Source of the DNA: Candidatus Njordarchaeota archaeon
GTDB lineage: Archaea > Asgardarchaeota > Njordarchaeia > Njordarchaeales > Panguiarchaeaceae
Direction: 5' to 3'
DNA length: 44,588 nucleotides
NCBI GenBank assembly: GCA_029856685.1
Contig: JAHKKZ010000005.1
Location: 1-44,588 of the forward strand
In this document: piece after piece, positions 1-10,475 of the stretch
How positions within the stretch are numbered: the stretch's first letter is position 1
Layout of the letters: the number at the start of each line of letters is the position of its first letter
The notes under the pieces: model-generated
The model's database searches: none
What the model was told of the DNA's origin: nothing
What the model saw: only the letters and a program-made list of their open reading frames with translations
Program-made: the position numbers and the translations under genes

Positions 1-216
1 GGTGCAGGAGATTTCTTCATGGTCTCCTTCGCCACAGAATACATGTGTGAGGGTAATGTTGTGAAAGCAGCTCTATACGCGGCCTCACTAACATCGCTTT
101 TTGTTGAAAGAGTTATTCCTAGGAATCTAAGGAGTGTAAGAGGATTGCTTAGTAAAATAGAACCTATTTTGAATGCTAGGTTAGAAACTTTGAGGCGTAA
201 AATAAAGCAAATATAA
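1..216 (+). CDS. PfkB-family sugar/nucleoside kinase, C-terminal fragment (truncated by window start)
   Basis: Frame 1 reads GAGDFFM...; GAGD is the PfkB catalytic/anion-hole motif, followed by a typical helical C-terminus. Confidence 0.7.
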   Translation, partial: GAGDFFMVSFATEYMCEGNVVKAALYAASLTSLFVERVIPRNLRSVRGLLSKIEPILNARLETLRRKIKQI

Positions 217-249
217 TAATCATATTATTGCTAGCATTTTCTGTCGGGA

Positions 250-804
250 GTGGTGAGTCTGATGGATGTGTTCGAAGCTATAAAGAATCGTAGAAGTGTT
301 AGACGGTATCTATCCGATCCGATAAGTGATGCTGACCTGAAGAGAATCCTAGATGCTGCTAGGTGGGCGCCATCTGCTGGAAATAGACAGTCATGGGAAT
401 TTGTGGTGGTGAAGGATCTGGAGAGAAAGCGGGCTATAGCTAAAGCAGCATTGAATCAAACATTTATTGCTGAAGCACCTGTAGTATTAGTTGTTGGAGC
501 AAACATCGAAAGATCGGCGTCGAGATACGGGTCTAGAGGCGCAACTTTGTATTGTATCCAAGATACAGCCGCAGCAATAATGAATCTGATGCTGGCGGCA
601 CATGCATTAGGTTATGGTACCTGTTGGATCGGAGCTTTCGATGAAAGAAAAGTAGCGGAAATTATTGGTTTCCCTGAGCATATACGTCCAGTGGCCATAA
701 TACCCATTGGCAGGCCTGCTGAGAGACCCTCCCCTCCTCCAAGATTCGCCTTGGAAGAAATAGTTCATATCGAGAAATACGGCAACAAATGGACTGGTGT
801 ATGA
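250..804 (+). CDS. Nitroreductase family protein
   Basis: MDVFEAIKNRRSVRRYLSDPI...ILDAARWAPSAGNRQSWEFVVV and GYGTCWIGAFDERKVAEIIGFPEHIRPVAIIPIG are typical nitroreductase motifs. Confidence 0.9.
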   Translation: MVSLMDVFEAIKNRRSVRRYLSDPISDADLKRILDAARWAPSAGNRQSWEFVVVKDLERKRAIAKAALNQTFIAEAPVVLVVGANIERSASRYGSRGATLYCIQDTAAAIMNLMLAAHALGYGTCWIGAFDERKVAEIIGFPEHIRPVAIIPIGRPAERPSPPPRFALEEIVHIEKYGNKWTGV

Positions 805-807
805 TTC

Positions 808-1581
808 TTGCGTACACTGGATGAGATCCTAGAAGTGGAAACTCCGAGAGAAAAGTATATTATAATGGAGGAGCCAGACAAGGAGGTGGCTGCGGAGTTT
901 ATAAGGAAGAATTGGAGACACTATGTTATTCTTATTTTTGCATTTTCTAGTGTGAAGTACGAAGGACGAGCAGCATCGGAATTATCGCCAAGTGACCACA
1001 TAATAATACTTAAACCAGATGGGACACTTCTCGTGCATGGCCCAGAAAAAAGAGAGCCAATAAATTGGCAGCCCCCAGGATCGATTCTCACGAGCTTCGT
1101 GGAAAAAGGAAAACTTGTGATTAGAAGCAGAAGGTACAAGCCTAGAGAAACCGTAATTATTGTCTGTGAGAGTCCATATGTTCTTCTTGCAATGAATACA
1201 AGAAGTGGGGAATTTAGAATGTTTAGATCAGAATCTCAGATGGTTGACTACGTAATGAGAAATCCTAGTTTTATTGAGGAAGGATTCGTCCCAGTAATCA
1301 AGGAGTATAGGACCCGATTTGGGATAATAGATTTGTTTGGCCGTGACAAACATAACAACATTGTTATCTGCGAGTTTAAGAGAAGAGTGGCCGATGTCCA
1401 GGATGTAGCTCAATTAGCACTCTACGTAGACGCAATCCAGAGAAACTCTAACTGTAAAGTCCGTGGCTTTCTAATAGCTCCAGGGATAACAGATATGGCT
1501 TTAATAGCTCTCAAAGAGAAAAATTTAGAATTCAGGAAACTGAACCCAAAAAGTATTATAGGAGGTGAGAATGCTGTATGA
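808..1581 (+). CDS. nucS: Endonuclease NucS (DUF91)
   Basis: C-terminal RecB-like nuclease core FGIIDLFGRDKHNNIVICEFKRRVADVQDVAQLALYVD; TTG start. Confidence 0.9.
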   Translation: MRTLDEILEVETPREKYIIMEEPDKEVAAEFIRKNWRHYVILIFAFSSVKYEGRAASELSPSDHIIILKPDGTLLVHGPEKREPINWQPPGSILTSFVEKGKLVIRSRRYKPRETVIIVCESPYVLLAMNTRSGEFRMFRSESQMVDYVMRNPSFIEEGFVPVIKEYRTRFGIIDLFGRDKHNNIVICEFKRRVADVQDVAQLALYVDAIQRNSNCKVRGFLIAPGITDMALIALKEKNLEFRKLNPKSIIGGENAV

Positions 1582-2264
1582 GAATTGCATGGGATATATC
1601 TCACCAAGAATTTACAATAGAGGATCACTACTATTTCTCCATACTGAAAAGGGAACTGAAAAGAAGAAATATTGATGTTTTTGAGTTAGATAAGCTTAGT
1701 GATATTCTCAAAGAAAAAGCAGACGTGCTAGTGATTAATTATCCAGAGAAACCATTCAGCAGAGGCGATGTAGATATTGTTCAAAGGTTTTTGAATAGAG
1801 GAGGTAAAGTAATTGTTCTTGGATATTACGCTAATGAGGATGGCATAGCGGCCACAGTAAATTCTCTAACTAAACACTTTGGCTTGGTGCTAAGAGCCGA
1901 TAGAGTTTATGACCCGATAAATAATGATGGTGGAGACGAATTCTTGATAGTCACCAGCAGAGTCCTTAATTTTAATAGGGGAGTGAGAAAGGTTTTGTTT
2001 CCCTGCTCAGCATCAATAAAGATTCTAAATGAGAAGGCATCCGCGATCGTCGAAGCCGAGGACACAGCAAGGTCTAATCTTGGTGGCGACCCTATACTCA
2101 TGGTTATGCTTTCCTTTGGGAAAGGTACTCTTATACTTGGAGGCACATGTGTTTTCTGGGATAACTACAGTATAGGGAAATACAATAACAAAGAATTTTC
2201 ATTGAACCTGCTTCTTGGGCGGAGGAGTAGGATAATAGATTTTTTCTGCGGGAAGATGCCCTAA
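1578..2264 (+). CDS. Hypothetical protein (GATase/DUF4350-like fold possible)
   Basis: ORF overlaps the nucS stop by 4 bp (coupled); VLVINYPEKPFSRGDVDIVQRFLNRGGKVIVLG resembles a Rossmann/GATase-like segment. Confidence 0.6.
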   Translation: MRIAWDISHQEFTIEDHYYFSILKRELKRRNIDVFELDKLSDILKEKADVLVINYPEKPFSRGDVDIVQRFLNRGGKVIVLGYYANEDGIAATVNSLTKHFGLVLRADRVYDPINNDGGDEFLIVTSRVLNFNRGVRKVLFPCSASIKILNEKASAIVEAEDTARSNLGGDPILMVMLSFGKGTLILGGTCVFWDNYSIGKYNNKEFSLNLLLGRRSRIIDFFCGKMP

Positions 2265-3476
2265 TATTAGGGCAGACCCATTTTTTCTCCTAAGCAAAAT
2301 AATACCTAGCAAAGACGCTACAAAATAGAAAAATACTCCGACAATAAGAACTGCATAGATATTATATATGTTTGTGTTTAGATTGATAGAATCCGCAATT
2401 AAACCGCCAATAACATAGCCTACGGTCGAGGATGCAGACGCAATAACGTTCCTAATCGCTTGAAGTTCGGATTCCGCACCGATCTCAGAATACTCCGTAG
2501 TAAGGGATAGCAAAGAAATATATATCAGAGGCCAGAAAGGAAGAACCCAGAACACAACGGCAGCAATAGAGTCCCAAGCGAATGCTAGATAAAGCATAAG
2601 TATGTCTCTTGTAGAGATCCCAATAATCAGAAGTTTTTCCTTCCCAATTCTATCACCCAGAATTCCGATGAAGTATGGAAAAACTATTCCCACTAAGTTA
2701 CTTAGACAGTTAACAATACCGAACAGTGTTTTGGAGCCCAGCAAGACGTAGAGTTTTATTGAGAAGGCCAGGAAGTAAATCGAATTTGCAATACTAATAA
2801 CAACTACTATTGTCATGAATACAGCTAACAATGAACGGTCTCCTCTCAGCTTTCTCTGCATAGTCTGACGCAGAGCCTGTTTAAGTAAATACTTATATGT
2901 CTTCGCTAAACCATTACCGTTCTCGTAATACCAAATATAGATTATTATGCCTCCCATCAACGTAGCAAGCGCTGCTATGATGAAATCCAAATAAATGCTG
3001 ATTTCCTCAGCGATATAGCCAGAGAGCAAACTACCTAAGGCGCCCCCTAACATGGAGAAACTTAGGTAAATCCCAGTTGCGCGTCCAGTATTTATTCTTG
3101 ATAGTGATGTTGTCATAGCTGCGAGATAGGCTCCTGTGCCTATAGCCCCTGCGAAACCTAGGAGAGCATATAGAAGCTCCAAGGATAATATTGAAAGATT
3201 AGGCATTTCTAAAGCTATGTAGAAACCAAAATAGGCTAAGCTCATAACCACACTTTGAAGGATAATAAAGGGTTTTCTCCGCACAGAGTCTGCCAAAACA
3301 CCGAAAAATCTCGAAAATATTAATGACATAAATGTGGATACGGCGCTTAGAACAGCTATGTCCAACAGACTAAATCCTCTATCCCATAGATATATATTAA
3401 ATACTGTAGAGAAAAGTGTGCTAGCAAACGTTATTAGTGCTGAGAATAGCGATAATACTGCTAGATTTCTATTCAA
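2199..3476 (-). CDS. MFS transporter
   Basis: ~12 hydrophobic segments; RFFGVLADSVRRKPFI and GILGDRIGKEKLL match MFS loop motifs. Confidence 0.85.
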   Translation of the reverse strand: MNRNLAVLSLFSALITFASTLFSTVFNIYLWDRGFSLLDIAVLSAVSTFMSLIFSRFFGVLADSVRRKPFIILQSVVMSLAYFGFYIALEMPNLSILSLELLYALLGFAGAIGTGAYLAAMTTSLSRINTGRATGIYLSFSMLGGALGSLLSGYIAEEISIYLDFIIAALATLMGGIIIYIWYYENGNGLAKTYKYLLKQALRQTMQRKLRGDRSLLAVFMTIVVVISIANSIYFLAFSIKLYVLLGSKTLFGIVNCLSNLVGIVFPYFIGILGDRIGKEKLLIIGISTRDILMLYLAFAWDSIAAVVFWVLPFWPLIYISLLSLTTEYSEIGAESELQAIRNVIASASSTVGYVIGGLIADSINLNTNIYNIYAVLIVGVFFYFVASLLGIILLRRKNGSALILGHLPAEKIYYPTPPPKKQVQ

Positions 3477-3591
3477 TCATACCGACCAGAAGGACTAATT
3501 AACTGAAAAACAACAAACTCATACAAAACCCAAACCTATTAGTAAGGTAAAGAAAGAGCGAATATGCTACAAATGTAGTGGAAAGGAAAAC

Positions 3592-4446
3592 TCAGTATTG
3601 TCCCAGATACCCCTTTCTCCTCCCATCCTTTATAGTTAGTATTAAGACTATATATCCAAGGGCTAATATGGCCACTGATAGTAGGCCTACGAATATCCAT
3701 TCTGCCAGAGCACCTGGGATGCTATACCCTAATATGTCCACTTCACCTTTTATAAGCTCAGGGTCTATACCAATTAATGTTGTTCTGAAAATATCAACTG
3801 CGTAGGACAACGGTATGAACTTTGAAACGATTAGTATCTGTTCGGGAAGTGTAGAGAATGGATAAAAGGTCCCACAAAAAATCATGTAGAGCATCGTCAA
3901 GGCGTTTCCAAGAGCCCAACTGGACCTTTTAGCTTTAATGGCGACTCCTGCCAGTAGCATTGAGAACCCATAACTCATCATAAAGAACAATGCTAATCCG
4001 AGAAGCCCACCTAAGGGATTCACTATTATTATCGGTGCTTTGAAGATGATCACCATAAGAAGAATTGTTATTGAGACAAAAATCATAGAGATTATTAGTT
4101 CAAATGCGGCAAGTCCTAGAGGCAAGACCCAATAGGCGATAGGCGTCAATAATATCTGCTCTAATGTTCCTCTTCGCTGAAGCCTTATCATACCATATCC
4201 TACCTCCGAAATCATACCACTGAATAATATGTACGAAGCTATACCCCATGCTATAATATTGCTCTTAATTGCGTATTCTTGGGGGGAGTTTGGGGAAGAA
4301 AATATCAGTATAAGTGTTGCAAATGCTAGGAACCAGAATAGTAGGTTTAGTAGACTTGCAGCATAGCTTATAGGATATCTAGTCTCTATCTTCAGATTAT
4401 ACTTGGTAATAACCCATAGATCTCTTAGATTCTTCTTTAGTCCCAT
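3592..4446 (-). CDS. ABC-2 type transporter permease
   Basis: Multiple TM segments, RRGTLEQILLTPI motif, 3' of an ABC ATPase on the same strand. Confidence 0.85.
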   Translation of the reverse strand: MGLKKNLRDLWVITKYNLKIETRYPISYAASLLNLLFWFLAFATLILIFSSPNSPQEYAIKSNIIAWGIASYILFSGMISEVGYGMIRLQRRGTLEQILLTPIAYWVLPLGLAAFELIISMIFVSITILLMVIIFKAPIIIVNPLGGLLGLALFFMMSYGFSMLLAGVAIKAKRSSWALGNALTMLYMIFCGTFYPFSTLPEQILIVSKFIPLSYAVDIFRTTLIGIDPELIKGEVDILGYSIPGALAEWIFVGLLSVAILALGYIVLILTIKDGRRKGYLGQY

Positions 4447-5276
4447 CAGTAAGCACCTATGGAACCTCTTTTTCGTGCTTCATACTTTATTTTTTCAAAC
4501 ATTATCAGGCCGAACAGAGGCCATACTAAAGCGTATGATATTAGCAGGAGAGTATCTATCAGTGGGCTGAACACATATTCAACATCGAGCATTATCGCAC
4601 GTGCGTCTGCGATTTGAATAGCTGCTGGGAAAAGGATAGCTATGACTCTCACACTTGGTGGTAACACAGCTAGAGGATAGAAAACACCAGAAATATATAC
4701 GAGGAGTGCTGTTAGGAAATTAAAGAAAGCCCATGGTTCTTTTATCCTCAACACAATGGCGCCGAAGAAGAGTGACATCCCAAATAGTGGTATGAAGCCA
4801 AGCAGTATAATCATGAGTGCCAGGAGAAATCTAGGGCTTAGTACTATGTGTAGGTAGCCCAGTAGTGCTGATGCTATCAAAACACCGCCTATAGAGTTAA
4901 TAAGGGAGATTACCAGAGTGTATAGAATGGATCCGAGAAGAAGTTCTATTGTATGGACTGGTGCTAGGAATATCTGCTCAAGAGTTCCTATTTCCATCTC
5001 TTCGTAAAGCCACATCCCAAAGTCCCACATAATCATCGAGGATAGAGACCACACAGTGGAACCCAAGAGCACATAGAACACAAAATCCTCTGTCTTTGCA
5101 TACCTACTAAATATTAAGTTAGTTGTTTCCATAGAGCCAGTAACCCCAAACGCTAGGAACACTGGTATCACTGTTAGGAAAAGAGGAAACACTATGTTTA
5201 AAAGTGCCCAGCCAGGGTATCTAACATATATCTTGTACCTAGCTTTGAAAACAGCTTTCACAGCCTCAAAATCCAA
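4446..5276 (-). CDS. ABC-2 type transporter permease
   Basis: EEMEIGTLEQIFLAPVHTIELLLGS, ABC-2 permease motif; abuts the next permease. Confidence 0.85.
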   Translation of the reverse strand: MDFEAVKAVFKARYKIYVRYPGWALLNIVFPLFLTVIPVFLAFGVTGSMETTNLIFSRYAKTEDFVFYVLLGSTVWSLSSMIMWDFGMWLYEEMEIGTLEQIFLAPVHTIELLLGSILYTLVISLINSIGGVLIASALLGYLHIVLSPRFLLALMIILLGFIPLFGMSLFFGAIVLRIKEPWAFFNFLTALLVYISGVFYPLAVLPPSVRVIAILFPAAIQIADARAIMLDVEYVFSPLIDTLLLISYALVWPLFGLIMFEKIKYEARKRGSIGAY

Positions 5277-5282
5277 ATCACA

Positions 5283-6299
5283 TCACCGAAGAAGCTTACC
5301 GGTATAATATAGAAATACGTCTTCGAGCGTTGGCTCAGTGGGCTTAATATAGTATATCCTCAAGCCATTCTGAAGGATCAGATCGACAACTGATGGCAGT
5401 ATCTCCCTTGGGGAATCACATAGAACCCTTAGCCTAGCTATTGTTCCCTTTTCAGAGGCCTCATAGCTCATAGCAACCTTGCTTACCCCCTCCAATCGTT
5501 CTATCTGTCTTAGCAGAGGCTCAACATTATTTCCAAAGAGATCAGCCTCTAATGCGCTCATACCTTTAAGAGTTCTCTTGAGCTCTTCTGGAGTTCCGAT
5601 AGCAACAATTTTCCCCTCATCGATAATCGCAACCCGATCGCATAGCTCCTCAGCCTCATTCATAATATGTGTAGTTAGGAAGATTGTTTTTCCCTCATCT
5701 CTTAACTGCTTGATCTTTCTTCTAATTTCTATGGATCGTGCAGGGTCTAATGCGACAGTAGGCTCATCAAGGAAGATTAGGGGTGCATCGTTGATAAGTG
5801 CCTTAGCAAAAGCCAACAATACTTTCTGACCACTACTATATGTCTCAACAAGTCGATCTATAAAATCTTGAATACCCAGAAACTCAACGATTTCCTGTAT
5901 ACGTTGTCGAAGAACATGCTTAGGAACCCTATAGAGAGCCCCAAAGAACTCAAGATTTTCCCTACCAGTAAGCTTCCAGTATAAGGCTCTTTCACCCATC
6001 AACATAACACCCAAATGCTTTCTTACTTCATCAGAATGCCTAACCACATCAAAACCAAGAACTCTTGCGTATCCTCCATCTGGAATAAGCAATGTCGTCA
6101 AGATCTTAATCAACGTAGTTTTTCCTGCACCATTAGGCCCTAAGAGACCAAAAATCTCATTTTCATAAACGCTAAATGAGACTCCTCGTAGTGCATGAAT
6201 CCGTTTAGTTTTGCTTCTAAATAGGCCTTTCCTCTCTTTGGAAATATATGTTTTCCACAAATCATGGGTCTCTATAACAACATTAGACAAACCTGTCAC
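5283..6299 (-). CDS. ABC transporter ATP-binding protein (ABC-2/drug-export type)
   Basis: Walker A GPNGAGKTT, signature YSSGQK, Walker B LIFLDEP, H-loop LTTHIM. Confidence 0.95.
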   Translation of the reverse strand: MTGLSNVVIETHDLWKTYISKERKGLFRSKTKRIHALRGVSFSVYENEIFGLLGPNGAGKTTLIKILTTLLIPDGGYARVLGFDVVRHSDEVRKHLGVMLMGERALYWKLTGRENLEFFGALYRVPKHVLRQRIQEIVEFLGIQDFIDRLVETYSSGQKVLLAFAKALINDAPLIFLDEPTVALDPARSIEIRRKIKQLRDEGKTIFLTTHIMNEAEELCDRVAIIDEGKIVAIGTPEELKRTLKGMSALEADLFGNNVEPLLRQIERLEGVSKVAMSYEASEKGTIARLRVLCDSPREILPSVVDLILQNGLRIYYIKPTEPTLEDVFLYYTGKLLR

Positions 6300-6460
6300 C
6301 TTAAGGATTATTAGTATTAAATAGCTGAATTAGAGTGGATAATCATTTGAATTTAACCTCCATGATTAAGATACAAAATATCCATTCTCTCGAAGATTTA
6401 CTACAAAAAAATGAATAATTTTTCCACATTATTAAAGATTAGGTATATAGATATGAACAT

Positions 6461-7393
6461 TTAGTAGTATTGAACGCTTCCTGGCCCTCTAATACGATCA
6501 GAGAGAAATTTAAGTATCTCTCTTGGCCCAATAACCTCACCATAGACATAGATCTCCTCAATAATGTCCGCCAAATCCGATGTCACGTCTTTATCTATGT
6601 AGAGAGTTCCAAAAACACGAATAATAACTCTCTTCCCCTTTTCTTTAGCATATCTCAATTGATGAGCTTGGAGACGGTAATCAGAATACACCGTATACTT
6701 TATTAGGTCTGGTGTCTCAACGATGCTGAGTCCTCTAACTTGAGGAGTTGGTTCTATCTTTAAGATTCCAATGTTATATGCTCTCTCCCCTAGCTTGCGA
6801 AGTGATTCGGATAAAGCATCAAATATGCGAGATAGCGTATTAGATATTATCTCTGGGCCGATTTCCCCCGCAGTAGAGAATAGTTTTTTTATTTCTCTGA
6901 GAGCCTCATGTTTCGCTTCCCTTAGTGTCTTATCAATCTCACGTCGAACAGGTGCTAGAACTAAGCGGTCTATATCTTCCTTCGATAGCATTGTTTTTTC
7001 TATTCTCTCCTCCTTATACACACTTTCAGCAACCTTAGCTATGTCCTCCAGAATAGATTTTATCCTAGGGATTAGAATGTCTCTAATGCAGCTAGCAATA
7101 TTTTTTCGTGTCAAGTGATATTCACGGCCTATGTAATCAACTAGGCCAAGTGTATGTAATTGTTCCAAGTATCGTCTTGCTGTTGTAGGGCTTATTTTGA
7201 ATTTTTCTGCGATCTCTGTTGATGTTGCTCTTCCAACAGATCTTAAGTAAAGGTAGATGTCGATTCCCAGATCTTTAACTCCCAGAGAATATAATACCCA
7301 CCTAATAATCTCAGTTAGATCAGCAGACGATAAATCAATATCTTTCAGCTTACGTATTACCCACTCAGCAATAATCTCAAACTCATCACTCAT
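6461..7393 (-). CDS. HTH transcriptional regulator (TrmB/ArsR-like winged helix)
   Basis: LGIDIYLYLRSVGRATSTEIAEKFKISPTTARRYLEQLHTLGLVDYIGREYHLT winged-helix region. Confidence 0.8.
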   Translation of the reverse strand: MSDEFEIIAEWVIRKLKDIDLSSADLTEIIRWVLYSLGVKDLGIDIYLYLRSVGRATSTEIAEKFKISPTTARRYLEQLHTLGLVDYIGREYHLTRKNIASCIRDILIPRIKSILEDIAKVAESVYKEERIEKTMLSKEDIDRLVLAPVRREIDKTLREAKHEALREIKKLFSTAGEIGPEIISNTLSRIFDALSESLRKLGERAYNIGILKIEPTPQVRGLSIVETPDLIKYTVYSDYRLQAHQLRYAKEKGKRVIIRVFGTLYIDKDVTSDLADIIEEIYVYGEVIGPREILKFLSDRIRGPGSVQYY

Positions 7394-7766
7394 TTGTTCT
7401 TCCCTCAGCTAGCCTAGCAATCCTCTCAAGAAGCTCCTCAATCCGTTTAACTACTTTTCTGCGTATAGCCTCATGAAGAGGGTAGCGATAGATATAGCCC
7501 CGTCCTAAGTGATCAATTATGCCAAGGCTATACATATAGTCAAGTCTATTAATAATCTCATTTTCATCGACCTGAAGGGTAGATAGAATTTCTTCTATTG
7601 TCACGATTCTCTTCTCCTTAAGATACTTATAAATTCTCACACCCAGATCATCTAGCCCTAATGAGAAGAGAGCCAACTCCTCAAAGTCCACATTTTCCTT
7701 ATCATGAGGGCGAAGGTATTTAATGCTTATCTCAAAGATCGCTTCGAATTTAACCATAGTAATCAC
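7386..7766 (-). CDS. HTH protein, shorter paralogue of the downstream regulator
   Basis: LGLDDLGVRIYKYLKEKRIVTIEEILSTLQVDENEIINRLDYMYSLGIIDHLGRGY parallels the downstream gene; coding regions overlap 8 bp. Confidence 0.75.
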   Translation of the reverse strand: MITMVKFEAIFEISIKYLRPHDKENVDFEELALFSLGLDDLGVRIYKYLKEKRIVTIEEILSTLQVDENEIINRLDYMYSLGIIDHLGRGYIYRYPLHEAIRRKVVKRIEELLERIARLAEGRTNE

Positions 7767-7999
7767 TGATTCTAAAACAATTTTTTCTAACTTAAAATCA
7801 AAAATCTATTGAATATTTAAAAGAATGTGCTTATACCAGAAACACACCTTTTCTACTTCAGGAGTACGATCTTTCTAATTCCTTACAGCAATGTTTTTAG
7901 TACTTTCAATTAGTCTAAGTTAAAACACGATATCATTCTTTTCCTATTTTGATTGTAAATTTATCTTGGTTTGCTACGATGGGCGCGGACCCAACAACG

Positions 8000-9142
8000 A
8001 TGCGTAGGTATCTTCAGAGGTATAGAAATAAGGAGCTCGTTAGCCAATACATTAGGAGGATCCATCAACTAAAGAAGAAAATAGAAACAGATGTGACAAA
8101 TGATACTTTGAAGATTATGAATTTCTGTGGAACTCATGAATTTACAATAACATATTATGGTATACGCTCCCTAATGCCAGATGGCGTAGAACTTGTTGCG
8201 GGGCCTGGATGCCCTGTGTGCGTGACTCCAGCACGGGAAATAGATGAGGCGATAGAGATTTCCAAGTATGCTGTTCTTCTTACATATGGTGATATGTATA
8301 AAGTTCCTGGGACGAAGATGTCCCTTGCACAGGCAAAAGCTATTGGTGGGGATGTACGAGTCATATATGGTTTTCGTGATGCTCTAAAGTTGGCACTCCT
8401 ACAATCTAACAAAGAATTTGTGTTCTTTGCTGTTGGTTTTGAAACAACAGCTCCTACGGTAGCCAGTTATGTTGTGAATGATAAGATTCCTAGGAATCTT
8501 CATCTTCTCGTAAGCTATAGAATAACGGTTCCGATAATGAGATATGTGCTGGAATCTGGTAAACATAATCTCCGCGGAATAATTGCGCCTGGTCATGTAT
8601 CCACAATAATCGGCGCGTCCGCATGGAGTTTTGTTCCCGAAGAGTTCGGGGTTCCATTGGTTGTAGCAGGTTTTGAGCCTCTGGATGTTGTCATTGCTAT
8701 CTATGAAATACTAAAGCAGATATATCATGGGAAACCACATCTTGTAAATGAATATAGTAGAGTCGTAACTTGGGAAGGGAATCTCAAAGCGAAGGAATAT
8801 CTGCTTAAAGCTTTTGATTCTGGCGATGGTCTCTGGAGAGGCATAGGACTTGTACCTAATAGTGTTTGGCGGCTAAAAGAAAAATATTCTTATCTCGACG
8901 CGCGGAAAAAATATGATATTCATATAGAATATTCAATAGATCTGAAGCCAGGATGTCGGTGTGCTGAGATAACCTTAGGATTAGCAAAACCGACTGACTG
9001 TAAGTATTTTGGTAAGGCGTGTACTCCAGAACATCCATTGGGTCCCTGCATGGTGTCATCGGAGGGTGCCTGTGCTATCTGGTTTAAATATGGAGGATAT
9101 GAGCTAATAGAAGCTAAAGTTATTGATGAGCACGCCCTATGA
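8000..9142 (+). CDS. hypD: Hydrogenase maturation factor HypD (Fe(CN)2CO assembly); ORF is open from TTG 7949
   Basis: FCGTHEFT, AGPGCPVCVTP, YGDMYKVPGTKMSL, FFAVGFETTAPT, C-terminal Cys cluster GCRCAEITLG...CKYFGKACTPEHPLGPCMVSSEGACAIWFKY. ATG at 8000 fits the HypD N-terminus better. Confidence 0.95.
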   Translation: MRRYLQRYRNKELVSQYIRRIHQLKKKIETDVTNDTLKIMNFCGTHEFTITYYGIRSLMPDGVELVAGPGCPVCVTPAREIDEAIEISKYAVLLTYGDMYKVPGTKMSLAQAKAIGGDVRVIYGFRDALKLALLQSNKEFVFFAVGFETTAPTVASYVVNDKIPRNLHLLVSYRITVPIMRYVLESGKHNLRGIIAPGHVSTIIGASAWSFVPEEFGVPLVVAGFEPLDVVIAIYEILKQIYHGKPHLVNEYSRVVTWEGNLKAKEYLLKAFDSGDGLWRGIGLVPNSVWRLKEKYSYLDARKKYDIHIEYSIDLKPGCRCAEITLGLAKPTDCKYFGKACTPEHPLGPCMVSSEGACAIWFKYGGYELIEAKVIDEHAL

Positions 9143-10034
9143 TTTCTTCGATGTGTCTATATCCATTCCTTACTAGGAAGTCCTCAATTTTTCTTAATGT
9201 TTCCCTAATGAAATTGTACTTTTTCTCTGCCAATACGCTTCCTATTTGAACGGCTCTTGCTCCTGCTAACATAAACTCTATTATGTCTTCCCAACTCCAA
9301 ACACCACCAGAAGCTATTATGGGGATATCCAAATATTCGTATGCCTCGTAAACCGATGCTACAGCTATAGGATGTATAGCTGGTCCAGAGAGTCCCCCGT
9401 ACTTATTTGATAGAACGGGTTTTTCAAGCCAGATGTCTATCTTCATTCCTCGTATGGTATTCATTATGACCACAGCATCTGCCCCCGCAAGCTCAATGAG
9501 TTTTGCTGTTTCCACAATATAAGGATGGTAACCAAGTTTAGGGAAAACCCTGATACCGACATCATTTTTAATTTCTCTCACAATCTTAATAACAAGTTCT
9601 CTATTAAGTCCTATTTCTAAGCCAAGGTTTCTTACATGTGGACATGACAAATTTAGCTCCACGGCATCCGCTCCAGCACTATATGCTATTGAAGCTAACA
9701 ATAAGAATTCACTGAGATTTTTACCAGTAATACTCACAATAGTAGGGACTCTCTGGGCCTTTAAAGCTTCTACGGTTTGACTTATATCGTCCTTACCTGG
9801 GTTTTCTAGTCCCACAGCATTCAGATAGCCACATCTCACAGCTGTTATAATAGGTGTCTGATAACTCTCCCTCCTTTCGACAGTATATGTCTTAGTTACG
9901 ATACCTCCTATACCACTCTGCCAGATCCTAAGATACATCGAAGGATTCGACCCAACAACTCCTGAAGCAAGCATCAAAGGATTTCTAAGTCTTATGCCAG
10001 CGAGATCGATATCTAACAATTCGAATATCACCAA
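9120..10034 (-). CDS. pyrD: Dihydroorotate dehydrogenase (class 1B-like catalytic subunit)
   Basis: [98 protein letters not shown]. Confidence 0.93.
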   Translation of the reverse strand: MVIFELLDIDLAGIRLRNPLMLASGVVGSNPSMYLRIWQSGIGGIVTKTYTVERRESYQTPIITAVRCGYLNAVGLENPGKDDISQTVEALKAQRVPTIVSITGKNLSEFLLLASIAYSAGADAVELNLSCPHVRNLGLEIGLNRELVIKIVREIKNDVGIRVFPKLGYHPYIVETAKLIELAGADAVVIMNTIRGMKIDIWLEKPVLSNKYGGLSGPAIHPIAVASVYEAYEYLDIPIIASGGVWSWEDIIEFMLAGARAVQIGSVLAEKKYNFIRETLRKIEDFLVRNGYRHIEEIIGRAHQ

Positions 10035-10038
10035 GGAT

Positions 10039-10464
10039 CTATATAATCCTCATGATCTTTAGGTATCTATGTGCCTTCTTAAGGACCTCGCGGTCAGTAT
10101 CGTATGTTATGCGCCTAAGAGCCTGTTCGTAGGGAAGCCATGCATAAGCTAAATGCTCATAGGACAATCTTACATCCTTCTGAGTTGTCTCAGCCAAATA
10201 ATAATAAACGACTTTATGGCGTCTAACCCCCTTGAGAAAATACTCATATTCTATTTTCTCTCTAAACCCAAAGATAAATTTTAGATCCGTTATTCCTGTC
10301 TCCTCATAGGCTTCCCGTTTAACAGTTTCTATCTCACTTTCTCCTTTCTCTATGTGTCCCTTAATAAAACCCCAATGCCCCCAACCATACTTCAAAAGAA
10401 GATAAAGGACACGATTATCCTCGCGCCTAAAAACAACAACTCCGGCGCTTTTCTCTAAGATCAT
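10039..10464 (-). CDS. NUDIX hydrolase
   Basis: NUDIX box GHIEKGESEIETVKREAYEETGI. Confidence 0.93.
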   Translation of the reverse strand: MILEKSAGVVVFRREDNRVLYLLLKYGWGHWGFIKGHIEKGESEIETVKREAYEETGITDLKFIFGFREKIEYEYFLKGVRRHKVVYYYLAETTQKDVRLSYEHLAYAWLPYEQALRRITYDTDREVLKKAHRYLKIMRII

Positions 10465-10475
10465 TAGAGGCTAAC

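Noticed and set aside
921-1139. Antisense and nested ORFs in the supplied track (e.g. 921-1139 -, 5479-5829 +, 8155-8412 -, 43423-43746 -)
   Set aside because: They lie opposite well-supported genes, have atypical composition and no recognisable motifs; treated as spurious shadows
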